NCBI GenBank assembly: GCA_934436505.1
Contig: CAKSAP010000001.1
Location: 810,227 to 874,226, forward strand
DNA length: 64,000 bases
Direction: 5' to 3'
From: an uncultured Eubacteriales bacterium
Lineage (GTDB): Bacteria; Bacillota; Clostridia; Oscillospirales; Acutalibacteraceae
In this document: piece after piece, positions 42,055 to 50,244 of the stretch
Position numbering within the stretch: position 1 is the first letter of the stretch
How the letters are laid out: every line of letters begins with the position of its first letter
The notes under the pieces: model-generated
The model's database searches: none
What the model was told of the DNA's origin: nothing
Seen by the model: only the letters and a program-made list of their open reading frames with translations
Position numbers and translations under genes: made by a program

Positions 42055-43314
42055 ATGGGTATGACAATGACTCAAAAAATACTTGCTTCGCACGCAGGAC
42101 TTGAAAGCGTAGAGGCAGGACAGCTTATAAACGCAAAGCTTGATATCGTACTCGGAAACGACATCACAACACCCGTTGCCGTAAACGAGTTTAAGAAGGC
42201 AGGCTTTGAAAATGTTTTTGATAAAGACCATATTGCCATAGTCCTTGACCACTTTGTACCGAACAAGGATATTAAAGCGGCAGAGCAGTCAAAGCAGTGC
42301 CGTGAATTTGCTTGCGAGCACTGTGTAAGTCATTTTTACGACGTCGGCAAAATGGGAATTGAGCACGCACTTCTTCCCGAGCAGGGAGTAGTTACGGCAG
42401 GCGACTGCATTATCGGTGCAGACAGTCACACCTGTACCTACGGCGCACTCGGTGCGTTTTCGACGGGCGTCGGCTCAACCGATATGGCGGCAGGTATGGC
42501 TACGGGTATGGCTTGGTTTAAGGTGCCGTCGGCTATTAAATTTGAGCTTACGGGCAAGCTTCCCGAGAATTGCAGCGGCAAGGACGTTATCCTTACCGTT
42601 ATCGGTATGATAGGCGTTGACGGCGCACTTTATAAGAGTATGGAATTTACGGGCGAGGGCGTTAAAAATCTCTCTATGGACGACCGCCTTTGCATTTGTA
42701 ATATGGCAATCGAGGCAGGTGCTAAAAACGGCATTTTCCCCGTTGACGAATGTACATTGAAATATCTTGACGGCAGAAGCGAGCGCAAGCCCGTTGTATT
42801 TGAGGCGGACGAGGACGCAGTTTATGAAAAAACGATTGAAATCGACCTGTCAAAAATCGTTCCGACGGTAAGCTGTCCGCATCTTCCCGAAAACACACAT
42901 CCTGCTTGCGAATTGCACGATATTAAAATCGATCAGGTCGTTATCGGAAGCTGCACAAACGGCAGAATGGAGGATATGGAGGCTGCATACAAGGTTCTCA
43001 ACGGCAAAAAAATTGCAGACGGCGTTCGTTGTATCATCATTCCCGCAACAATGCAGATTATGAGAGAATGTGTCGAAAAAGGCTATGTTACGGCGTTTAT
43101 TGACGCAGGCGCAGTAGTTTCGACTCCTACCTGCGGACCGTGTCTCGGCGGATATATGGGTATTCTTGCCGAGGGCGAGCGTTGTATTTCAACCACAAAC
43201 CGTAACTTTGTCGGCAGAATGGGACACGTTAAGAGCGAGGTTTACCTTGCAAGTCCTTATACTGCGGCGGCAAGTGCTTTGACAGGCTATATAACCGAAT
43301 TTCAGGATAAATAA
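42055..43314 (+). CDS. leuC: 3-isopropylmalate dehydratase, large subunit
   Basis: The protein has 419 residues. The [4Fe-4S] ligands are in VVIGSCTNGRMEDM and TPTCGPCLGGYMG, and DSHTCTYGALGAFSTGVGST is the usual aconitase-type motif. It isomerises 2- to 3-isopropylmalate with LeuD. GGAGAA precedes the ATG. Confidence 0.96.
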   Translation: MGMTMTQKILASHAGLESVEAGQLINAKLDIVLGNDITTPVAVNEFKKAGFENVFDKDHIAIVLDHFVPNKDIKAAEQSKQCREFACEHCVSHFYDVGKMGIEHALLPEQGVVTAGDCIIGADSHTCTYGALGAFSTGVGSTDMAAGMATGMAWFKVPSAIKFELTGKLPENCSGKDVILTVIGMIGVDGALYKSMEFTGEGVKNLSMDDRLCICNMAIEAGAKNGIFPVDECTLKYLDGRSERKPVVFEADEDAVYEKTIEIDLSKIVPTVSCPHLPENTHPACELHDIKIDQVVIGSCTNGRMEDMEAAYKVLNGKKIADGVRCIIIPATMQIMRECVEKGYVTAFIDAGAVVSTPTCGPCLGGYMGILAEGERCISTTNRNFVGRMGHVKSEVYLASPYTAAASALTGYITEFQDK

Positions 43315-43325
43315 GAGGTGAAAGT

Positions 43326-43811
43326 ATGAACACTCAAGGTAAGGTTTTCAAATATCCCGACAACGTTGACACGGACGTTATAATTCCGGCTCGTTATCTC
43401 AACACCTCGGACGCAAAGGAATTGGCTTTGCATTGTATGGAGGATATTGATACCGAATTTGTTAAGAACGTAAAAAAAGGCGACATTATGGTTGCAGGCT
43501 GGAACTTCGGCTGCGGCTCTTCCCGTGAGCACGCTCCGCTTGTAATTAAAACCTGCGGTACGGGCTGCGTAATAGCAAAGAGCTTCGCAAGGATTTTCTA
43601 CCGTAACGCAATAAATATCGGCTTGCCCATTTTGGAGTGTCCCGAAGCGGCGGACGAAATCAACGCAGGCGACGAGGTCGAAGTCAATTTCGATACCGGC
43701 GTTATAACCGATAAAACAACAGGCAAGACCTATAAGGCACAGCCTTTCCCCGAGTTTATTCAAAACATAATCGCAAAGGGCGGACTTTTGGCTTCGCTCA
43801 AGGGAGAATAA
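43326..43811 (+). CDS. leuD: 3-isopropylmalate dehydratase, small subunit
   Basis: The protein has 161 residues, of the short bacterial/archaeal type. It starts with GKVFKYPDNVDTDVIIPARY and has the swivel-domain motif NFGCGSSREHAPLVIK. It completes the active site with LeuC and begins 11 bp after it. Confidence 0.96.
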   Translation: MNTQGKVFKYPDNVDTDVIIPARYLNTSDAKELALHCMEDIDTEFVKNVKKGDIMVAGWNFGCGSSREHAPLVIKTCGTGCVIAKSFARIFYRNAINIGLPILECPEAADEINAGDEVEVNFDTGVITDKTTGKTYKAQPFPEFIQNIIAKGGLLASLKGE

Positions 43812-43814
43812 GAG

Positions 43815-44885
43815 ATGAACAAGAATATAACCGTATTGCAGGGCGACGGAATAGGTCCCGAAATCGTTGCTCAGGCTATCAAGGTAATGGATAAAATTGC
43901 CGAGAAATACAATCACACCTTCAATTATACCTATGTTGACATCGGCGGCTGCTCAATCGACAAGTTCGGCGTGCCGATAACCGACGAGGGAATTGAAAAA
44001 TGCAAAAGCTCAGACAGCGTGTTGTTGGGTGCGGTGGGCGGCCCTAAATGGGACAGCGTTGACCCGTCGATAAGACCCGAAAAGGCATTGTTAAAGGTGC
44101 GTAAGGAGCTCGGACTTTTCGCAAATCTTCGTCCGACAAAGCTTTTTCCGCAGCTTTCAAACGCTTCTCCCTTAAAGCAGGAGATAGTGCAAAACGGAAT
44201 AGACCTGCTTATCGTTCGTGAGCTTACGGGCGGAGTTTATTTCGGCGAGAAAAAGACCGAAACGGTTGACGGCGAGCTTGTTGCAACCGATATAATGCCC
44301 TATTCCGAGCACGAAATCGAAAGAATAGGCAGAGTTGCATTTGAAACGGCTATGAAAAGGGGAAAGAAGCTCCATTCCGTTGACAAGGCGAATGTACTTG
44401 ACACCTCAAGGCTTTGGAGAAAGACAATGCACCGCCTCTCGGAAGAATACCCCGAGGTTGAATACAGCGATATTCTTGTTGATAATACCGCAATGCAGCT
44501 TATCAGAAACCCGATGCAGTTTGACGTTGTCGTAACGGAAAATATGTTCGGCGACATTCTCTCCGACGAGGCTTCAATGCTTACAGGCTCAATCGGAATG
44601 ATGCCCTCGGCTTCGCTTTCCGACACAACTCTCGGTATGTATGAGCCGATTCACGGCTCTGCGCCCGATATTGCAGGTATGGACCTTGCAAATCCGCTTG
44701 GAACAATCCTTTCGGCGGCTATGATGCTTCGTTATTCGTTCGATATGGCAAAAGAAGCTGACGAAATCGAGAACGCTGTCAATAAGGCTCTTGATGACGG
44801 CTACCGCACAGGCGACATTTACGAGGACGGCTTTGAAAAGGTGTCCTGCTCAAAAATGGGCGATATTGTAGCGGCGAATATATAA
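43815..44885 (+). CDS. leuB: 3-isopropylmalate dehydrogenase
   Basis: The protein has 356 residues. It has VLQGDGIGPEIVAQAIKVMD, LLGAVGGPKWDS, VRELTGGVYFGE and the metal-binding VTENMFGDILSDEASML, with the NAD-site pattern EPIHGSAPDIAG. It oxidatively decarboxylates 3-isopropylmalate. It is the last gene of the operon, ending 9 bp before a terminator. Confidence 0.97.
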   Translation: MNKNITVLQGDGIGPEIVAQAIKVMDKIAEKYNHTFNYTYVDIGGCSIDKFGVPITDEGIEKCKSSDSVLLGAVGGPKWDSVDPSIRPEKALLKVRKELGLFANLRPTKLFPQLSNASPLKQEIVQNGIDLLIVRELTGGVYFGEKKTETVDGELVATDIMPYSEHEIERIGRVAFETAMKRGKKLHSVDKANVLDTSRLWRKTMHRLSEEYPEVEYSDILVDNTAMQLIRNPMQFDVVVTENMFGDILSDEASMLTGSIGMMPSASLSDTTLGMYEPIHGSAPDIAGMDLANPLGTILSAAMMLRYSFDMAKEADEIENAVNKALDDGYRTGDIYEDGFEKVSCSKMGDIVAANI

Positions 44886-44893
44886 ATTTACGG

Positions 44894-44934
44894 CGTGCTT
44901 TAAGGTGTGTTCGTGCCTTGAAGCACGTTTTTTG
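44894..44934 (+). terminator. Terminator of the ilv-leu operon
   Basis: CGTGCTT (44894-44900) pairs with AAGCACG (44921-44927), with extra inner pairs AAGG/CCTT, followed by T6. Confidence 0.85.
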
Positions 44935-44963
44935 TTGACACGGAATTTGAGGTATAGTATAAT
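44935..44963 (+). promoter_or_regulatory. Promoter of the alanine/sodium symporter gene
   Basis: TTGACA (44935-44940) and TATAAT (44958-44963) with a 17-bp spacer, full consensus and directly after the terminator's T run. Confidence 0.85.
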
Positions 44964-44990
44964 TTCAATATTACGCTCGGAGGTAGATAA

Positions 44991-46385
44991 ATGAGTTCTT
45001 TTTCAGATTTTTTGTTACCGATAGTTCAAAAGGTAAATATGTACCTTTCAGACTATATTCTTATTGTTTTGTTGATAGGCGCAGGTCTTTTTTACACGTT
45101 TAAGACTAAGTTTGTTCAGGTCAGATGCTTTAATGAGGGTATGAAAAACCTCTTTTCAAAGCAAAAGGAAAGCCAAAAGGGTATGAGTCCCTTTCAGGCA
45201 CTTGCAACCGCCATTGCCGCACAGGTCGGTACGGGTAATATCGTAGGTGCTTGCGGTGCAATCCTTGTCGGCGGACCTGGCGCAATCTTTTGGATGTGGA
45301 TAATCGCTTTCTTCGGTATGGCGACAATATATGCCGAAGCGGTTTTGGCTCAGGAGACAAGAACGCACGACGAAAACGGCGAGCTCGTCGGCGGACCTGT
45401 TTATTACATAACAACAGCCTTTAAGGGCAAATTCGGCAAGGTGCTTGCGGCAATGTTCGCAATCGCTATCACGTTGGCACTCGGCTTTATGGGTGCAATG
45501 GTGCAGTCAAATTCAATCGGTGAAACCTTTAACACGGCTTTCGGCGTTCCGAAAATTGCAGTCGGCATAGCAGTCGGCGTTATTTCGGGAATTGTGTTTA
45601 TAGGCGGCGTAAAGCGTCTTGCGGCGGTTACCGAAAAAATTGTCCCCGTTATGGCACTTTTATATGTTATCGGCGGCTTGGTAATTCTTATCGCAAGAAT
45701 TAAGTATATTCCCGAAACCTTCGGACTTATTTTCAAATATGCCTTTATACCGAATGCGATTATCGGCGGCTCGATAGGCTATGCGCTTAAAACCGCAATC
45801 AGTCAGGGTGTAAAGCGTGGACTTTTCTCAAACGAAGCAGGTATGGGCTCAACCCCTCACGCTCACGCAATCGCAAATGCCGAAACACCTCATCAGCAGG
45901 GAACTATCGCTATGGTCGGCGTGTTTATCGATACCTTTATCGTGCTTACAATGACCGCTCTTGTTGTCATTTCAACGCTTTATGCAAATAATGGCATCCT
46001 TGCAGACGGCAGTGAGGCAGGAGTGAGCAAGACCAATATGGCACAGCTTGCATTTTCAAGCGTTATGGGCGAAAAGGCAGGAAATTCGTTTATCGCAATT
46101 TGCCTTTTATTCTTTGCTTTTTCGACAATTCTCGGCTGGACGTTCTTCGGAAAGGTCAACGTCAAATACCTTTTCGGACAAAAGGCGGTTATACCTTATT
46201 TCATAATTTCAATGGCGTTTATCATACTCGGCTCTTGCCTTTCAAACGACCTTGTTTGGGAGCTTACCGATATGTTTAACAACTTGATGGTTATCCCGAA
46301 CGTGCTCGCTTTGTTTGCACTTAGCAAGCTCGTTACGGGCAAGGATTATAAAAATCCGCTTTTGGAAAAGGCTAAAACAAAATAA
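44991..46385 (+). CDS. Sodium:alanine/glycine symporter (AGCS family)
   Basis: The protein has 464 residues and about ten membrane helices. It has TAIAAQVGTGNIVGACGAIL, a family signature, and FSNEAGMGSTPHAHAIA, the second conserved motif. AGCS carriers import alanine or glycine with Na+. A CGGAGG site precedes the start, and it has its own promoter and terminator. Confidence 0.93.
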   Translation: MSSFSDFLLPIVQKVNMYLSDYILIVLLIGAGLFYTFKTKFVQVRCFNEGMKNLFSKQKESQKGMSPFQALATAIAAQVGTGNIVGACGAILVGGPGAIFWMWIIAFFGMATIYAEAVLAQETRTHDENGELVGGPVYYITTAFKGKFGKVLAAMFAIAITLALGFMGAMVQSNSIGETFNTAFGVPKIAVGIAVGVISGIVFIGGVKRLAAVTEKIVPVMALLYVIGGLVILIARIKYIPETFGLIFKYAFIPNAIIGGSIGYALKTAISQGVKRGLFSNEAGMGSTPHAHAIANAETPHQQGTIAMVGVFIDTFIVLTMTALVVISTLYANNGILADGSEAGVSKTNMAQLAFSSVMGEKAGNSFIAICLLFFAFSTILGWTFFGKVNVKYLFGQKAVIPYFIISMAFIILGSCLSNDLVWELTDMFNNLMVIPNVLALFALSKLVTGKDYKNPLLEKAKTK

Positions 46386-46393
46386 ATCGTTAC

Positions 46394-46425
46394 GGCGGCT
46401 CTTTTTGAGCCGTTGATTTTTTTAT
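46394..46425 (+). terminator. Terminator of the symporter gene
   Basis: CGGCTC (46396-46401) pairs with GAGCCG (46407-46412), a T5 loop, then a T-rich tail. Confidence 0.7.
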
Positions 46426-46440
46426 GAAATGTGGTAAAAT
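46413..46440 (+). promoter_or_regulatory. Probable promoter of the TetR gene
   Basis: TTGATT (46413-46418) and TAAAAT (46435-46440), 16 bp apart, overlapping the terminator's T tract. Confidence 0.55.
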
Positions 46441-46466
46441 ATCAGTATTGACGAAAGAGGTGCGAT

Positions 46467-47057
46467 ATGGGAAAGAAAAATTCTTCCGCAACGAAAAAGA
46501 AAATAGTTTCGGCGGCGTGGAAGCTTTTTTATGAGCAGGGCTACGACGACACGACCGTTGACGACATAGTTCTTGAGTCCGGCACGTCAAAAGGCTCATT
46601 TTACCATTATTTCAGCGGCAAGGATGCGCTTTTGTCCTCACTTTCATATTTGTTTGACGATAAGTATGACGAGCTTATGCCCACAATGGACGAAAATATG
46701 CCGTGCCTTGATAAATTGCTCTATCTCAATACCGAGCTTTTCCGTATGATTGAGGACAGCGTATCGATTGACCTTTTGGCACAGCTTTTGTCCTCACAGC
46801 TTGTTACCAAAAACGAAAAGCACCTTCTTGACAGGAACAGAACCTATTACAAGCTTCTTCGTTCAATCGTGCTTGAGGGGCAGCAGAGGGGAGAGCTCTC
46901 CGACAGCTATTCGGTAAATGACATTGTAAAAGCCTACGCCTTGTTTGAACGAGCGATGATGTATGATTGGTGCTTGAGCAACGGCGAGTATTCGCTGAGC
47001 AATTACAGTAACGGTATGTTGAAAATGCTTTTGAACGGATATTTAAAAAAAGACTGA
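46467..47057 (+). CDS. TetR-family transcriptional regulator
   Basis: The protein has 196 residues. The DNA-binding domain (about 1-55) shows IVSAAWKLFYEQGYDDTTVD and SKGSFYHYFSGKDALLSSL, a textbook TetR helix-turn-helix. The C-terminal ligand domain is not diagnostic. It is next to putP (same strand), so the symporter gene is a possible target. A GAGGTG site precedes the ATG. Confidence 0.9.
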   Translation: MGKKNSSATKKKIVSAAWKLFYEQGYDDTTVDDIVLESGTSKGSFYHYFSGKDALLSSLSYLFDDKYDELMPTMDENMPCLDKLLYLNTELFRMIEDSVSIDLLAQLLSSQLVTKNEKHLLDRNRTYYKLLRSIVLEGQQRGELSDSYSVNDIVKAYALFERAMMYDWCLSNGEYSLSNYSNGMLKMLLNGYLKKD

Positions 47058-47082
47058 AAATTTATTTTTATGCCGTTTTTTT

Positions 47083-47170
47083 GTCTATACTACGGTCTAA
47101 TATAAAAGCCTTGATTTTGCGGTGAATTTGCAGGTCAAGGCTTTGCTTATTTTATACTTTAGTCTATACT
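47083..47170. promoter_or_regulatory. Repeated GTCTATACT sites between tetR and putP
   Basis: GTCTATACT occurs at 47083-47091 and 47162-47170, with a partial GGTCTAATA at 47094. They flank a hairpin (47104-47113 with 47135-47144) that may terminate tetR. They could be operators for TetR; this is a guess. Confidence 0.35.
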
Positions 47171-47237
47171 TTGTTCTCTATTCCATTCTAATCCTGTTTG
47201 TGATAAAATACTCTCATTGATTTTTAGGAGGGTGTTT

Positions 47238-48785
47238 ATGACAACATCAAGTATCGTTATTTTGATTGCCATTATAATTTATATGGTGGCAATGATAGGC
47301 ATCGGCTTTGCGGTTGCCGATAAAAATAAAACGTCGGGCGATTTCTTCCTCGGCGGCAGAACTCTCGGACCTTTTGTTACCGCAATGAGCGCCGAGGCTT
47401 CTGATATGAGCGGTTGGCTTCTTATGGGACTCCCCGCAGTCGCTTTAATGGGCGGACTTCCCGAGGCTACATGGACTGCAATCGGTCTTGCGGCAGGCAC
47501 ATATTTGAACTGGCTCTTTGTCGCAAAAAGACTTCGTGTTTACAGCCATAAGATTGACGCTTTCACAATTCCCGATTTCTTCGCAAGACGCTTTAACGAC
47601 AAGTCAAAGGCTTTGACTGTGGTTGCGGCTGTTATGATTATCATTTTCTTTGTTCCCTATACGGCGTCGGGCTTCTCCGCTTGCGGCAAGCTTTTCTCAA
47701 CGCTTTTCGGAATGGATTATTTGACCGCAATGATTATCAGCGCAATAGTAATCGTTGTTTATTGCACACTCGGCGGCTTCCTTGCGGCATCCACAACAGA
47801 CTTTGTTCAGAGTATCGTAATGACAGTCGCACTTTTCGTTGTTATCGGCTTCGGCGAGGGTGCTGTCAGAGGCTTCGACAATGTGTTCCACAATGTACAG
47901 AGCCTTACGGGCTACCTCGATTTGTTCAAGGGCTTTGATGTTTCAACGGGTACAACAGGCAGCTTCGGCGCATTGCCCGTTTTCTCAACTCTTGCTTGGG
48001 GCCTCGGCTATTTCGGTATGCCGCACATTCTTCTTCGCTTTATGGCGATTGAGGACAAAAACAAGTTAAAGCTTTCCCGTCGTATCGCTTCCGTTTGGGT
48101 CGTTATCTCAATGGGCGTTGCAATTTTGATAGGCGTTATCGGCTATTCCCTTATGAAAGCAGGCTTAATCCCCACTTACGCAAACAGCTCGGCGGCTGAA
48201 ACGATTATCGTCGATATTGCAAAGCTCATTTCAAGCTACGGCTATGTTCCTGCTTTTGTCGGCGGTATTATCTTGGCAGGTATTTTGGCTTCTACAATGT
48301 CAACTGCCGATTCACAGCTTCTTGCCGCTGCTTCCGCAATTTCGCAGAATATAGTACAGGAGACCTTCGGCGTTAAAATGTCGCAGAAAAAGTCAATGCT
48401 CCTTGCAAGGCTTTCCGTTGTCGTTATTTCGGTAATTGCCGTGTTCTTAGCAAGAGACCCGAACAGCTCTGTTTTCAGAATTGTTTCGTTCGCTTGGGCA
48501 GGCTTCGGTGCGGTGTTCGGTCCCGTTGTACTGTGCGCACTTTTCTGGAAGCGTACAAACAAGTGGGGTGCGCTTGCAGGTATGATAACAGGCGGCGCTA
48601 CGATATTCATTTGGAAATTCGTTGTCCGTGTTAAATTCGCAGATACGATTTTCAACATCTATGAGCTTCTTCCGGCGTTCATTGTAGGACTTATATTTAT
48701 AATCGCCGTAAGCCTTCTCACTCCTGCTCCCGAAAAGAGCATAACCGATACCTTTGATGCGGTTAAAAAGGAAATGAAGGAATAA
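47238..48785 (+). CDS. putP: Sodium/proline symporter (SSS family)
   Basis: The protein has 515 residues from the ATG at 47238, preceded by AGGAGGGTGTTT. About thirteen membrane helices are present, with FFLGGRTLGPFVTAMSAEAS and DMSGWLLMGLPA, the PutP signature, and FGMPHILLRFMAI. The late segment ILASTMSTADSQLLAAASAI is the sodium-site helix. It probably imports proline. Confidence 0.93.
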   Translation: MTTSSIVILIAIIIYMVAMIGIGFAVADKNKTSGDFFLGGRTLGPFVTAMSAEASDMSGWLLMGLPAVALMGGLPEATWTAIGLAAGTYLNWLFVAKRLRVYSHKIDAFTIPDFFARRFNDKSKALTVVAAVMIIIFFVPYTASGFSACGKLFSTLFGMDYLTAMIISAIVIVVYCTLGGFLAASTTDFVQSIVMTVALFVVIGFGEGAVRGFDNVFHNVQSLTGYLDLFKGFDVSTGTTGSFGALPVFSTLAWGLGYFGMPHILLRFMAIEDKNKLKLSRRIASVWVVISMGVAILIGVIGYSLMKAGLIPTYANSSAAETIIVDIAKLISSYGYVPAFVGGIILAGILASTMSTADSQLLAAASAISQNIVQETFGVKMSQKKSMLLARLSVVVISVIAVFLARDPNSSVFRIVSFAWAGFGAVFGPVVLCALFWKRTNKWGALAGMITGGATIFIWKFVVRVKFADTIFNIYELLPAFIVGLIFIIAVSLLTPAPEKSITDTFDAVKKEMKE

Positions 48786-48799
48786 TTTCAGGATAATAT

Positions 48800-48835
48800 A
48801 AAGCGTTGTGGGTTAATTTCCATGACGCTTTTTTT
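48800..48835 (+). terminator. Terminator of putP
   Basis: AAAGCGT (48800-48806) pairs with ACGCTTT (48825-48831), with inner GTGG/CCAT, then T7. Confidence 0.7.
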
Positions 48836-48873
48836 ATCAGTACCGATAATGGTAGTAAAACCGCAAATCACAA

Positions 48874-48902
48874 TTGAAATTTACTTTGTTTTGTGATAAG
48901 AT
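48874..48902 (+). promoter_or_regulatory. Probable promoter of the alpha-galactosidase gene
   Basis: TTGAAA (48874-48879) and TAAGAT (48897-48902) with 17 bp between. Confidence 0.5.
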
Positions 48903-48932
48903 TTTTATATTGTGAAAGCGAGGTAAAATGCT

Positions 48933-50228
48933 ATGAAAAATAAAAACGACGTTGCAAAAAAACCGCCTATGGGTTGGAACAGCTGGGACTGCTACGGTGC
49001 TGCCGTAAATGAAGAACAACTTATCGGAAACGCCGAGTATATGAGGGATAACCTCAAGAAATACGGCTGGGAATACGTTGTCTGCGACATTCAATGGTAT
49101 GAGCCGAAGGCTAAAAATACCGATTATAACAACTTTACCGAGCTTTGTATGGATGAGTATTCAAGGCTTATCCCTGCCGAAAATCGCTTCCCGTCCTCAA
49201 AAAACGGTGTGGGCTTTAAGAATATAGCCGACCATATTCACGGTATGGGACTTAAATTCGGCATACATATAATGCGTGGCATACCTCGTCAGGCAGTTCA
49301 CAATAACACTAAAATTTTAGGCACGGACAGGACGGCAAGGCAGATTGCTCATCATTTTTCCGTTTGTCCGTGGAATACCGATATGTACGGCGTGGAAACA
49401 CGGGTAAAGGGTGCGCAGGAATACTATAATTCTCTTTTCAAGCTCTATGCCGAATGGGGAGTGGATTTCGTCAAGGTTGACGATATTGCAAATACGGAGT
49501 TCAAGCCCCATGAGCCTTATTCGGCAAGGGAAGAAATTGAAATGATAAGACGTGCGATAGACTCCTGCGGCAGAGATATGGTTTTGAGCCTTTCTCCCGG
49601 ACCTGCACAGGTTGAGGTTGCCGACCACCTTATGAAAAACGCAAATATGTGGCGTATGACGGGCGACTTTTGGGACGTTTGGGACAAGCTCTATGAAATG
49701 TTTGAAAAGACCGAAAAATGGTATCCGTATGTCGGCCAGGGCTGCTGGCCCGACTGCGATATGCTGCCGCTTGGCAATATTTCGGTAAACGGCACCTGCC
49801 ACGGCCCGCAGAACAGATACACGCAGTTTACAAAGGACGAGCAAATTACCCTTATGACGCTTTGGAGCATCTTCCGTTCTCCGCTTATGTTCGGAGGAGA
49901 AATGCGAAACAACGACGAGTGGACGCTCTCCTTGATAACCAATGAGGAAATTCTTGACATAAATCAAAATTCACATTCCGCAAAGCCTGTTTTTGACGAC
50001 GGAAAAACGATTGTGTGGCAGTCGGTATCGGCGAGGGAAAATCCCGTTATAGCCGTGTTTAACGCCGACAAAGCAGAGCGTGAAATTGCCGTAGACTTAG
50101 AGAAATTGGGCATATCGGGCGAGCATACGCTTCGTGATTTATGGAAAAAGGAAAACGTCGGCAGGGTTAATGATAAGCTTACCGTTACGGTAAATCCGCA
50201 CGGCGCAAAAATATACGAGCTTTATTAA
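48933..50228 (+). CDS. GH27 family alpha-galactosidase-like glycoside hydrolase
   Basis: The protein has 431 residues without signal peptide. It begins with PPMGWNSWDCYG, the GH27 start. The nucleophile Asp is in VDFVKVDDIAN and the acid/base Asp in WRMTGDFWD. A C-terminal beta domain follows (about 340-431). It would release terminal alpha-galactose, or a related sugar such as beta-L-arabinopyranose, inside the cell. The pattern HIMRGIPRQAVHNNTKIL is shared with a branch of GH27 of less certain specificity. No sugar transporter lies next to it. The gene is 16 bp upstream of addB. Confidence 0.85.
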   Translation: MKNKNDVAKKPPMGWNSWDCYGAAVNEEQLIGNAEYMRDNLKKYGWEYVVCDIQWYEPKAKNTDYNNFTELCMDEYSRLIPAENRFPSSKNGVGFKNIADHIHGMGLKFGIHIMRGIPRQAVHNNTKILGTDRTARQIAHHFSVCPWNTDMYGVETRVKGAQEYYNSLFKLYAEWGVDFVKVDDIANTEFKPHEPYSAREEIEMIRRAIDSCGRDMVLSLSPGPAQVEVADHLMKNANMWRMTGDFWDVWDKLYEMFEKTEKWYPYVGQGCWPDCDMLPLGNISVNGTCHGPQNRYTQFTKDEQITLMTLWSIFRSPLMFGGEMRNNDEWTLSLITNEEILDINQNSHSAKPVFDDGKTIVWQSVSARENPVIAVFNADKAEREIAVDLEKLGISGEHTLRDLWKKENVGRVNDKLTVTVNPHGAKIYELY

Positions 50229-50244
50229 GCAAAGGAAATTAAAA

